DNA of 40,914 nucleotides from a virus: the IMG/VR virus record IMGVR_UViG_3300000116_000052, positions 1-40,914 of that record; one strand, 5' to 3'. The notes under the pieces were generated by a model, which searched no databases, had not been told where the DNA came from, and saw only the letters and a program-made list of their open reading frames with translations. The stretch's first letter is position 1. Each line of letters starts with the position of its first letter. This document shows, in pieces, positions 32,286 to 40,028 of the stretch. The position numbers and the translations under genes are program-made.

Positions 32286-34631
32286 TTATGCTGGGAAAGT
32301 AGCTCCAGTTGGTAAAATGTTAAAGTCTAGGTAAATAAATTCTGCTGTTTTTGTTGGTTGTAAATAAACTGCACCAATTAATTCATTTCTATCAATTACA
32401 TCTGGTGTGTTATTTGAATTATCCATTACAACTTTAAATGCATATAAACCTTGTCTTTGTTGTACTGATTCTAAGTAAGGGTTAACTTGACTTAAGAATG
32501 TATTTCTTGTAGCTGCAGTATTTTGTTCAAATACTAATGTATCAGCGATTTGTGAAATATAATTTTTAAGTGTAATTAATAATCTTCTTACATTTACTCT
32601 ATCTAAAGCTGATGCTTTAGTTTGTAATGTTTTCTGTCCAAATACTACAATTCCTTGTCCTGGGAATGTTGCTATTGGGTTTACTTTTCCAGTATATAAA
32701 GTATCTCTATTAGTATTAGTTAATTTTCTTTCTGCTTGATTAACTGCTCCTAATCCTCCTCTATTAATACCTGCTGGGGCAAACCATGGTTCACCTGCTC
32801 TATCATTGTAAGCATAAACACCTGGTATCATTGTAGATGCTGGTACCCAAACTAATTCTCTTGAATCTGGATCTATTACTTGTAACCAAGGCCAATATGT
32901 AGCTACATATGAAGAATCAACTGAAGCTGCTCCACTTGTTACTTGTGTTATTGAAGAATTATAATTAACTAAATCACCCACAAATATTGCATCTCCTCTT
33001 GTTTCACAATTTGATTGAATAGTTGTCCAACCTGTTCCTGTAGTACCATTTGCTAATATTAAACCTGGTGCTGTTATGATGTTATATCTAAAATCATCTC
33101 TATTAGCTAATAAATTAATTCCTACAGTATAATCAGTTCCTGTTAAACCTTGAGAATCATTATTATCAATATCTTGATAAAACTTTGAAGGAGTTCCACT
33201 TCCTGTTATATCACCTATCCCATTTCCAAAGGTTCCATTTGAAGCAATTGGAATAGAACCTGTAAATTCTGCTTTAGGACTTCCATTATTATCAAAATAA
33301 TTTGGTGTTTTCTTTTTTACTTCTTTTACTCTTATATACCTTGAAGCATTTGGGAAAGATCCAGAAGTTTGTAGATAAACATCAGTTCCTGTTCCTCTTA
33401 CAGTTTGTTTTTGATCACCAATTACTTTTGAAATATAATTAGTTGCTAAAGGATCTAATGAAATATTTGAATAAGTTTCAACTACTTGTTTTGCTGTTGA
33501 TGTATCATTACCTTGTCTAAGTAATAATGAGAATACACCTGATGAAGTACTTGGGTTTGTTATTTCCCATCTAAAATTATCAGATGTTCCATTGGTTAAT
33601 GTACCATTAGCTCCTGTAGTTCCTGCACTATTCATTATATTACCGTCAGCTATTGTTTCTAATACAAAAGATTCAAAATTTACTATATCAGCAGCAGTTA
33701 AAGTTATTGTCAAATCATTGTCAGCTGCTGTTGTTGGGTATCCAAGAGATTGTGAAGTAACTGTTAATACATCTCCTACTGCGTATCCAGTTCCAGCACC
33801 ATCAACTGTTATTGATGTTGGTTCAACAAATAAACCTTTATCAGTTGCAGTATTTCCAATAGTAAATTCAGGATTTGTTCCCCCCGCAACAGTAGCTCCT
33901 AAAGATTCAGATGTAAAACTTAGTACTTCACCATTAAAAAATCCTGATCCTGTTGTAAGTGCTCCTGCATTATCTACAAATTGAATTGAAGTAAAAGCTG
34001 TTGCTGAAGCTACTACACATCTTGCTAAAGCACTTGTATTACCTAAACTTGAAATTACTGGTACGTCATTATAGGTAGCTGCAACCATACCTCCTCCTGC
34101 TGTTGTTTGTTCAGGAAGTATAGCGTTAAGTGTTCCATCTAATTTTCCAGCAGAACTAGTTGTTACAATATTCAATGTTAATCCAGTTCCTCCTGCTGGT
34201 AAAACTGAAGATGTTATTAATGTAGTTGAAGAAGATGATCCACTAATTCCTGTTCCTAAATTCCAACTTGAAAATAAATTAGTATTTAAATTAATAACAC
34301 CTGATTCTTCTGCACTTTGAATTATTGATGAAGTAGCTGGTGAGAAAGCTCCAGGTGTAGTTCTAGTTACTAATAATGAAGTTCCTCCATTTTGGAAATA
34401 ATTATAAGCAGAAATCGAAGTAAAATAAGTATACTGATTTGATCCACTTAAAAAAGTAGTTCCAAAATTAGCTTGATATTCTGAATAACTAGTTACTAAT
34501 TTAGGTATATTTTGTTGACCCTTTACAGCTGGTCCAATAATCGCAGCCCCAGCTTGTACTGGCTGTGATGTTATTTGTGATTGGTCGTTTTCTCTTGCTA
34601 AAACACCCGGTGATATTAATACTTCTGCCAT
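32286..34631 (-). CDS. Contractile tail sheath protein, T4 gp18-like
   Basis: The N-terminus SPGVLARENDQSQ and the C-terminal region (ALDRVNVRRLLITLKNYI, TLVFEQNTAATRNTFLSQVNPYLE and LQPTKTAEFIYLDF) are typical of the conserved sheath core of contractile tails. At 781 residues it is longer than T4 gp18 (659). The extra length lies in a Thr/Ser/Gly-rich middle (about 120-480), probably surface-exposed variable domains. Sheath subunits contract to drive the tube through the envelope. A late-type motif lies upstream. Confidence 0.92.
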   Translation of the reverse strand: MAEVLISPGVLARENDQSQITSQPVQAGAAIIGPAVKGQQNIPKLVTSYSEYQANFGTTFLSGSNQYTYFTSISAYNYFQNGGTSLLVTRTTPGAFSPATSSIIQSAEESGVINLNTNLFSSWNLGTGISGSSSSTTLITSSVLPAGGTGLTLNIVTTSSAGKLDGTLNAILPEQTTAGGGMVAATYNDVPVISSLGNTSALARCVVASATAFTSIQFVDNAGALTTGSGFFNGEVLSFTSESLGATVAGGTNPEFTIGNTATDKGLFVEPTSITVDGAGTGYAVGDVLTVTSQSLGYPTTAADNDLTITLTAADIVNFESFVLETIADGNIMNSAGTTGANGTLTNGTSDNFRWEITNPSTSSGVFSLLLRQGNDTSTAKQVVETYSNISLDPLATNYISKVIGDQKQTVRGTGTDVYLQTSGSFPNASRYIRVKEVKKKTPNYFDNNGSPKAEFTGSIPIASNGTFGNGIGDITGSGTPSKFYQDIDNNDSQGLTGTDYTVGINLLANRDDFRYNIITAPGLILANGTTGTGWTTIQSNCETRGDAIFVGDLVNYNSSITQVTSGAASVDSSYVATYWPWLQVIDPDSRELVWVPASTMIPGVYAYNDRAGEPWFAPAGINRGGLGAVNQAERKLTNTNRDTLYTGKVNPIATFPGQGIVVFGQKTLQTKASALDRVNVRRLLITLKNYISQIADTLVFEQNTAATRNTFLSQVNPYLESVQQRQGLYAFKVVMDNSNNTPDVIDRNELIGAVYLQPTKTAEFIYLDFNILPTGATFPA

Positions 34632-34645
34632 TTTTATGTTATTTT

Positions 34646-34661
34646 ATTTTATTATAAATAT
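34646..34661 (-). promoter_or_regulatory. Candidate late promoter motif ATATTTATAATAAAAT
   Basis: Exact 16-base motif, 14 bases upstream of the sheath ATG at 34631, with the same spacing as at the tail tube gene. Confidence 0.65.
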
Positions 34662-34678
34662 TATATTTTTTCTTAAAA

Positions 34679-34933
34679 CTACCCAATTGGGGTAAATTTC
34701 CCAGTTTCTAAAGAAATATTTCCTTTACCATATTTTTTTTCTAATTCTTCAGCTATTTCTTTTTCTTTTTGTTGGATTTTTTCTAATTCTTTTGCGTAAT
34801 TTTTCTTTTTAGTATTAAGATTCATTACTGCTATTTCAACTTCTCCTACATTTTCTATTAAAATCTGATAATTTTCTCTTACTTTTTTTATATTATCAAT
34901 TTCTTCTTGAGATAAAACTTTTTCTTCTGACAT
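34679..34933 (-). CDS. Small coiled-coil protein, 84 aa
   Basis: A charged, almost wholly helical protein (EEIDNIKKVRENYQIL and later KKNYAKELEKIQQKEKEIAE) ending in a short loop, with no cysteine or membrane segment. It lies between the neck/tail-completion genes and the sheath gene. Small helical proteins at this place occur in many phages without assigned function; an assembly factor is possible. A partial late-type motif (ATATGTATAAC, 34972-34982) lies 38 bases upstream. Confidence 0.65.
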   Translation of the reverse strand: MSEEKVLSQEEIDNIKKVRENYQILIENVGEVEIAVMNLNTKKKNYAKELEKIQQKEKEIAEELEKKYGKGNISLETGKFTPIG

Positions 34934-34971
34934 TACTTTTATTTTAGATTAATACTTTAAACTTATTATCA

Positions 34972-34982
34972 GTTATACATAT
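34972..34982 (-). promoter_or_regulatory. Weak late-type motif variant ATATGTATAAC
   Basis: Shares ATATGTATAAC with the variant at 31676-31691 but lacks the AAAAT end. It lies 38 bases upstream of the ATG at 34933, between that gene and the one ending at 35004. Confidence 0.3.
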
Positions 34983-35003
34983 TAAAGTTTTATTTAAAAA
35001 TAA

Positions 35004-35993
35004 TTATTCTGGTGGGAGAGAAGGGGGTACTCTATTAGTATTAATTCTATTAGAAGGTTCTCTGGTTGAAGGTGGATCAACAAACCCTACATAATCTCCA
35101 TGAGGTATATTTGTTCTATTAGGTGGGGAAGATTCTACCTCATTTATATTACTTACCATTTCAGGATTAAATGAAATTTTAGCTTTTGAATTATATTTTT
35201 TTATTGATGCTAAATCTTTTTGAAGTATATTAGGTACTATATAACCATACATTTTTATACTAAATGTACTTTTAACTAATCTATCATTATCTGCAGGCAT
35301 ATCAATATTAGTTGCAACAGAATCAATTCTTGCTCTAAATTGATATCTTTCAGGGTTTCCCCAATAAGAATCTGATGCATAATTAATAGCTTCTACTATA
35401 CCATTCATTTGTTCCATATAATATGTTGAAATTATACAATCATAATTTAATGTTACATAATCAGGAACAACAACAGCATACATATCTTTAGTAGGTCTTC
35501 TATTATTTAATATATTAAATTTATCATAAGTATTATTAGAACTATAAGATTTTTCATATACTCTATAATTATTAGGGAAATTAGCATCTAATTTATTAGT
35601 AACTGTTCTATTCTTTTCTATATTAGTTCTTTTAAAAGTAATTAAAGGCATCATTATTCTTCCTTTTTTATCTCTAAAATAACCATCTTTTTGAATTTGA
35701 TTCCATCTTTCAGAATCAGCATATACTACGGGAACTTCAATTCTTTTACCATTTTGAATAACTGTAGGTTTAATTACATTATTAAAATAGTAAAGTATAG
35801 TTTCATCTATATCATATAACCCAACTGTAAAAGGTTTTACAGTATCCCCTTTAAAAGAAATTTGATTACTTCTATCATTAATTTGATAAGAAGCGTTATT
35901 AGGGTTACCTACTTCTTTAGAATAAGGAGTATGCATTCCCTTACTTATTTCTTTTTGAGTTTTTGGTATTACTTTTCTTCCTCTATTTGACAT
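35004..35993 (-). CDS. Putative tail-completion/sheath-terminator protein (gp15 position)
   Basis: A 329-residue protein with a structured middle (KPFTVGLYDIDETILYYFNN, VVPDYVTLNYDCIISTYYM, TFSIKMYGYIVPN) and a Pro/Asn-rich disordered tail. The gene order neck (gp13-like), neck (gp14-like), this gene, then sheath, tube corresponds to T4 genes 13, 14, 15, 18, 19, so gp15, which caps the tail, is the best guess. I base this on position more than on motif. Its start overlaps the upstream gene by 11 bases. Confidence 0.55.
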   Translation of the reverse strand: MSNRGRKVIPKTQKEISKGMHTPYSKEVGNPNNASYQINDRSNQISFKGDTVKPFTVGLYDIDETILYYFNNVIKPTVIQNGKRIEVPVVYADSERWNQIQKDGYFRDKKGRIMMPLITFKRTNIEKNRTVTNKLDANFPNNYRVYEKSYSSNNTYDKFNILNNRRPTKDMYAVVVPDYVTLNYDCIISTYYMEQMNGIVEAINYASDSYWGNPERYQFRARIDSVATNIDMPADNDRLVKSTFSIKMYGYIVPNILQKDLASIKKYNSKAKISFNPEMVSNINEVESSPPNRTNIPHGDYVGFVDPPSTREPSNRINTNRVPPSLPPE

Positions 35994-36558
35994 GTTTTAT
36001 GCTTGATATTAATCTTTCTTGTGAAATTCCTACTCTATCTGCTGGTACATAATGAGCTTCTGCTATTATTGATACATCATAACCAAAACTAGCTAAATCT
36101 GAATTACCATAGGGATTATTACCATTATCATCTTGGTTAGGATACTCTGGGTCTTTACCTACAAATAATTGATTATTTATTAATTTATATATTTCGTAAT
36201 ATCCATTTTCATACCATATAATATCACCAACTTCAGGAACAATTATTCCTATTTTACCCGTTCTATTACCATTTATCCCTGCTAAATCATCTCTTAAAAA
36301 TCTAAATGTACGTCCTCCTGTAAAATTAACTCCTAAATCAGATTCAGGGAAATTTTGATCTTGCCTATCAATTAATACATTAAGTAACATTGGAGCTTCA
36401 TAATATTTTTCTTCAGCAGCTTCACCATAAATATTAACATTAGTTTCTTCTAATCTAAATTTATAAATTGCACATTCTTGTACAATAATGTCCCACATTA
36501 GTTCTCTACTAATTCCTCTAAACATACTTACGTCTCGTGCTCCTCCAAATAATGCCAT
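35983..36558 (-). CDS. Putative neck protein (gp14-like)
   Basis: A 191-residue protein with DVSMFRGISRELMWDIIVQEC, GGRTFRFLRDDLAG and GDIIWYENGYYEIYK. The pattern resembles the neck/head-completion protein of T4-like marine phages, where it joins portal and tail. Its ATG is 1 base after the stop of the gp13-like gene, and its end overlaps the next gene. The name is by analogy of order and general features. Confidence 0.6.
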   Translation of the reverse strand: MALFGGARDVSMFRGISRELMWDIIVQECAIYKFRLEETNVNIYGEAAEEKYYEAPMLLNVLIDRQDQNFPESDLGVNFTGGRTFRFLRDDLAGINGNRTGKIGIIVPEVGDIIWYENGYYEIYKLINNQLFVGKDPEYPNQDDNGNNPYGNSDLASFGYDVSIIAEAHYVPADRVGISQERLISSIKHVK

Positions 36559-36559
36559 A

Positions 36560-37717
36560 TTATCCTATATAAATTGGGTAAGGTACTGCTGCTTCAATCC
36601 TTGTTAAGGATTCAGCTTCAGCTGCTTTAACTGCTAATAAGTTACTTCTTGATGTTTCATCAAAATATTCTCTTAATCTTGTAATTAAAGCTAATTTTTC
36701 AGTTCCTGCTGCTGATAGTAAATCTTGTTGATTTAATGTTGTTTCTGCTCCAGGAATTGGTACTTGTGAATATTTACCTCTAATGTATCCTAATATTTCT
36801 TTACATACAGCTAGTGTGTAATCAAATATCCAACTTCTACCTATAGAATTTATTTGGCAATAATCAGGATTGCAATAATTTACATTTGAAACATTAGTTA
36901 CATTATATTGCCCTTTAGGATATTTTGATATGGGATTATTCCTTTCAGATAATTTTATATATTGTATATTTAAATGCCCACTACGTTGAGGTATTGGAAA
37001 TATTCTTAAGTTATTATTAATTAATTCAAATGAAAATTGTGATCTTCTAACTGTATCACTCATTTCTATTGCTTGAATTTTTGCAATGTCAAAATTAAGA
37101 GGCATTAATAAAAAATTAGTTGCAGGAGAATAATTTCCCCATCCAAAAGAATCCATCATATTCATTATTCCTGTACCTGTACCAGCATAAGGATCAAAAA
37201 ATTTAACAATTGCTGGGGTTGCTTCAAAAAATACTCTTTTTACTTCAATAAAATCCTTATTATCTAATCCTAAAGAAGCTGATGCCCATGTTTTTAAATT
37301 ATAATCTTGTTGGCCAGCTGTAACAGGAATAGATCCTGAATACCAAGTTGTATTACCCCCAGTACCTGCTTCTTCTCCATATTGTTCTGAATATCTTACT
37401 ACACTAGCAAAATTAGGAGTTATTAATTCATGATTTAAATTAGATGCTGTTGGTGATCCTTCTATAGATAAATAGTTTTCCCTTACTTTATATGCATATA
37501 ATTCATTACCATAAGTAGTTACTGCATCTTCAAATGCAGCATAAAAATTTAAATCTTGTAGTTCAACATCCATTATAGGATAACCTAATCTTCTTGCAAC
37601 ATATGTTACTACTTTATCAGCATCTGTTTGGAAATCAAATTGATTATCATAAAATCCAAAAGGTGTATCTCCAGGAAAAAAAGATGATGAACCAGGATAA
37701 ATTGGGATTACAGCCAT
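36560..37717 (-). CDS. Putative neck protein (gp13-like)
   Basis: A 385-residue protein. The C-terminal third, with RSWIFDYTLAVCKEILGYIRGKYSQ, PIPGAETTLNQQDLLSAAGT and LREYFDETSRSN, resembles the neck protein annotated as gp13 in T4-like phages, which closes the head after packaging. The N-terminal half is beta-rich and aromatic. A late-type motif lies 7 bases before the ATG, and the gp14-like gene follows by 1 base, so the two are made together. Confidence 0.65.
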   Translation of the reverse strand: MAVIPIYPGSSSFFPGDTPFGFYDNQFDFQTDADKVVTYVARRLGYPIMDVELQDLNFYAAFEDAVTTYGNELYAYKVRENYLSIEGSPTASNLNHELITPNFASVVRYSEQYGEEAGTGGNTTWYSGSIPVTAGQQDYNLKTWASASLGLDNKDFIEVKRVFFEATPAIVKFFDPYAGTGTGIMNMMDSFGWGNYSPATNFLLMPLNFDIAKIQAIEMSDTVRRSQFSFELINNNLRIFPIPQRSGHLNIQYIKLSERNNPISKYPKGQYNVTNVSNVNYCNPDYCQINSIGRSWIFDYTLAVCKEILGYIRGKYSQVPIPGAETTLNQQDLLSAAGTEKLALITRLREYFDETSRSNLLAVKAAEAESLTRIEAAVPYPIYIG

Positions 37718-37724
37718 AATTATA

Positions 37725-37740
37725 ATTTTATTATAAATAT
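37725..37740 (-). promoter_or_regulatory. Candidate late promoter motif ATATTTATAATAAAAT
   Basis: Exact 16-base motif, 7 bases upstream of the gp13-like ATG at 37717, in the short gap after the methyltransferase gene. Confidence 0.6.
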
Positions 37741-37753
37741 AGAAAAAAGTCGT

Positions 37754-38311
37754 CTAATCAACAATAATTTCAATACAATAATAATCTTTTCTATCAAAAT
37801 ATTTATAATTCATATTTTTAGTAGGAGGGTTAACATTAACTTTTGTAACTGTTAATTTACTGTTAGTATCTTTAAATTGATTTTTAATTATATGTTTTGG
37901 GGTTGGAGTATAATAAGTTATTATTCCTTTAGATTTTAAATAATTTTTAGCTATAGGAATAAAATTATGATAATTTTTATCTTCCCAAGTATCATGCATT
38001 ATACCATCATATTTTTTATTTGGAATACTATTAAACCAATCACCTTTTATAGGAATTACATTAGGTTTATCTTTAGCCCATTCTAATAATCTATCAAAAA
38101 CTTGATCATGTATTTCAATTATAGTATGAGATTTAATATTGGTTTGTTGTATAAAATCAGAGCATATCCCCATTCCAAATCCTATTTCTAATATATCTCC
38201 TCCATTTTTAGTTACAATTCTAGCATGTTCTTCCATAATAGGAGTTTCCCAATCCATCATTACTTCATGGTTTCTTTCATCTAGAATTTTGTCTTTTAAA
38301 AAAGTATACAT
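37754..38311 (-). CDS. SAM-dependent methyltransferase, GAMT/arginine-methyltransferase-like
   Basis: A class I methyltransferase of 185 residues. HEVMMDWETPIMEEHA, DILEIGFGMGICSDF (SAM-binding glycine loop), IIEIHDQVFDRLLEWA, VIPIKGDWF and GIMHDTWED align closely, motif by motif, with guanidinoacetate N-methyltransferase as I remember it (VM.RWETPYM, VLEVGFGMAI, IIECNDGVF, KVIPLKG and GILYDTY). Such enzymes methylate guanidino groups or, in relatives, arginine side chains. The start chosen is the ATG at 38311, which overlaps the stop of the upstream gene (TAATG); a TTG two codons upstream is less likely. It lies between fibre and neck genes, so a virion protein is a possible target. Confidence 0.8.
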   Translation of the reverse strand: MYTFLKDKILDERNHEVMMDWETPIMEEHARIVTKNGGDILEIGFGMGICSDFIQQTNIKSHTIIEIHDQVFDRLLEWAKDKPNVIPIKGDWFNSIPNKKYDGIMHDTWEDKNYHNFIPIAKNYLKSKGIITYYTPTPKHIIKNQFKDTNSKLTVTKVNVNPPTKNMNYKYFDRKDYYCIEIIVD

Positions 38312-40026
38312 TAACAAGTAGCAAAATCTGATATTATTCCTTCACCACTACATTTAAATCTATACTTAGTTCTACCAGAATAATATACAAAATAATTAGT
38401 TGCTCCCCCAAATGGAAAAAAGAATACATCATCATTAAAAATTACATTTCCATCAGCAAATGAACCAGGTGAATATACTTCATGAGGATATGTTGTTCCT
38501 ATTTCATTACAAGCATCTGTTGCTGTACTTACCCCTTCTAAATCTTCATTAAATGCATAAATTGTATAAGAATTTGCTGCAAGAGAATCAACATCATTAG
38601 TCATTATCATATTTGCTTCATCTTTATCACTTGCATCTGTATCTTGATAACCTTGAACTTCTACATTACATAGAAAAAAATCACCAGCATTAGCTGATGT
38701 TCCCGTTCCTGAACCATTTCCAAAATAAGCTGAAGATAAGTAAGGTTCTGTTGTATTGTTACCACTAAAAGGTAGTGCTTCTTGAAAAGTCCCCCCAGAA
38801 TTAAATCTCATTATTACATCACCATAATTAGGATATTCTTGGGCAGATCCAGACCAACCTGCTTTTACAAAAGCATTCCAAGCTGCACCTCCTCCACTTA
38901 CACACATTCTACCATGAGCAGTTGCTGATGTAAATGATGTCATTTCTGTTCCATTACCATCACCTTGTGATTCAGCTGCAAATATAGTTCCAGCTCTAAC
39001 AGCTCCTGCAAAGGATGAATTATACACAACAGATGCTTCTCCACTAAAATAATTTCCTCCTGTTATTGTAGAAACACCATCAGAAGTAAAAGTATTTCCA
39101 TTACCCGTGCCTAAGGAGCCTATGATTGTTGTAGATTGATTATCAACATCTCGGCCTAATATATCATCACCTCCCCCTGAATCTAATCTTGCACATTCTG
39201 CGTTATTTACTGAAAAAGTATGACCATTTGAAGAAAACCAACCATATAAATTTTCTTGTGACATAGGATACATCATAACAACATCAGACGATGGATAATC
39301 TCCACGAACACAACAAGTTAAACCACTTGTTTGGATGTAATAATTTCCTTGAGTAGCTGTTGGTCCAAATGCAACATAAGATCCTGCACTTATAGTTCCT
39401 GAACCTGCATTAGTCATAGAAGTAACATTAGCATCGGATGTTGAAGTACGTAATATAATATATGAAGTACTATTATCAGGATCTAAATTAAAAATATGAA
39501 AAGTTATAGTTCGTCTGTCTATTCTTGTAGCAAACATATAACCCATATACCCCCCATAAGCTCCTTGAACACCTGGGTTGCCACTATTATAAAAAACAAA
39601 AGGTTTATCACCAGATATTCTATCTCCAACTACTAATGAATTTAAAGATAAAGTACCTCGTGCTGAAGTAATTGTTCCTGCTGATGAACCATTTTTATAA
39701 ATTGTTGTTGTACCACTTTTAAAACTTCTAGCTACATAATTTCCATTGTAACTACAAAAATAAATATTACTATTAGCATCTACACCTAAAGGAGATTGAA
39801 GAGTTCTAAAATGACCTGTAGCAAGATTATTTTCAGAATATGAATTATCTAAACCCCATAAACTATTTAATTCATAATTACCAGTTGTTGCAATATTTGG
39901 AAGTGCTGCTTCTGCTCCTATAGTATTAAATACATCTTCCATTCCATAATTATTAGCTACGGTAACTGAACCTCTAGTTAAAATTAAAGAACTTACTGAA
40001 GCTGAAGTTAAAGATACTGCAGCCAT
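38311..40026 (-). CDS. Putative tail fibre/virion appendage protein, 571 aa
   Basis: A beta-rich, Gly/Ser/Thr/Asn-rich protein with few charged residues, no signal peptide and no TM segment. This composition fits tail fibres and head decoration proteins. It starts 2 bases after the stop of the S74-fibre gene. The sequence contains paired cysteines (TCCVRG) and a cysteine at the very end. I recognise no specific domain. A receptor-binding or appendage role is inferred from composition and neighbourhood. Confidence 0.55.
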   Translation of the reverse strand: MAAVSLTSASVSSLILTRGSVTVANNYGMEDVFNTIGAEAALPNIATTGNYELNSLWGLDNSYSENNLATGHFRTLQSPLGVDANSNIYFCSYNGNYVARSFKSGTTTIYKNGSSAGTITSARGTLSLNSLVVGDRISGDKPFVFYNSGNPGVQGAYGGYMGYMFATRIDRRTITFHIFNLDPDNSTSYIILRTSTSDANVTSMTNAGSGTISAGSYVAFGPTATQGNYYIQTSGLTCCVRGDYPSSDVVMMYPMSQENLYGWFSSNGHTFSVNNAECARLDSGGGDDILGRDVDNQSTTIIGSLGTGNGNTFTSDGVSTITGGNYFSGEASVVYNSSFAGAVRAGTIFAAESQGDGNGTEMTSFTSATAHGRMCVSGGGAAWNAFVKAGWSGSAQEYPNYGDVIMRFNSGGTFQEALPFSGNNTTEPYLSSAYFGNGSGTGTSANAGDFFLCNVEVQGYQDTDASDKDEANMIMTNDVDSLAANSYTIYAFNEDLEGVSTATDACNEIGTTYPHEVYSPGSFADGNVIFNDDVFFFPFGGATNYFVYYSGRTKYRFKCSGEGIISDFATC

Positions 40027-40028
40027 AA

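Noticed and set aside
33592-33984. A 130-codon open frame on the plus strand inside the sheath gene
   Set aside because: It lies wholly opposite a well-supported sheath gene, has no recognisable domain and is explained by the codon bias of the true gene. The same applies to all other plus-strand frames in the window.
4303-37740. T4 late promoter TATAAATA on the plus strand at the late-type motifs
   Set aside because: That orientation points away from every gene in the window, so I treat the minus-strand reading as the functional one. A role for the opposite strand is not excluded.
38311-38317. TTG start giving two extra residues for the methyltransferase
   Set aside because: The ATG at 38311 overlaps the upstream stop codon (TAATG), a typical coupled start, so the upstream TTG is unnecessary.
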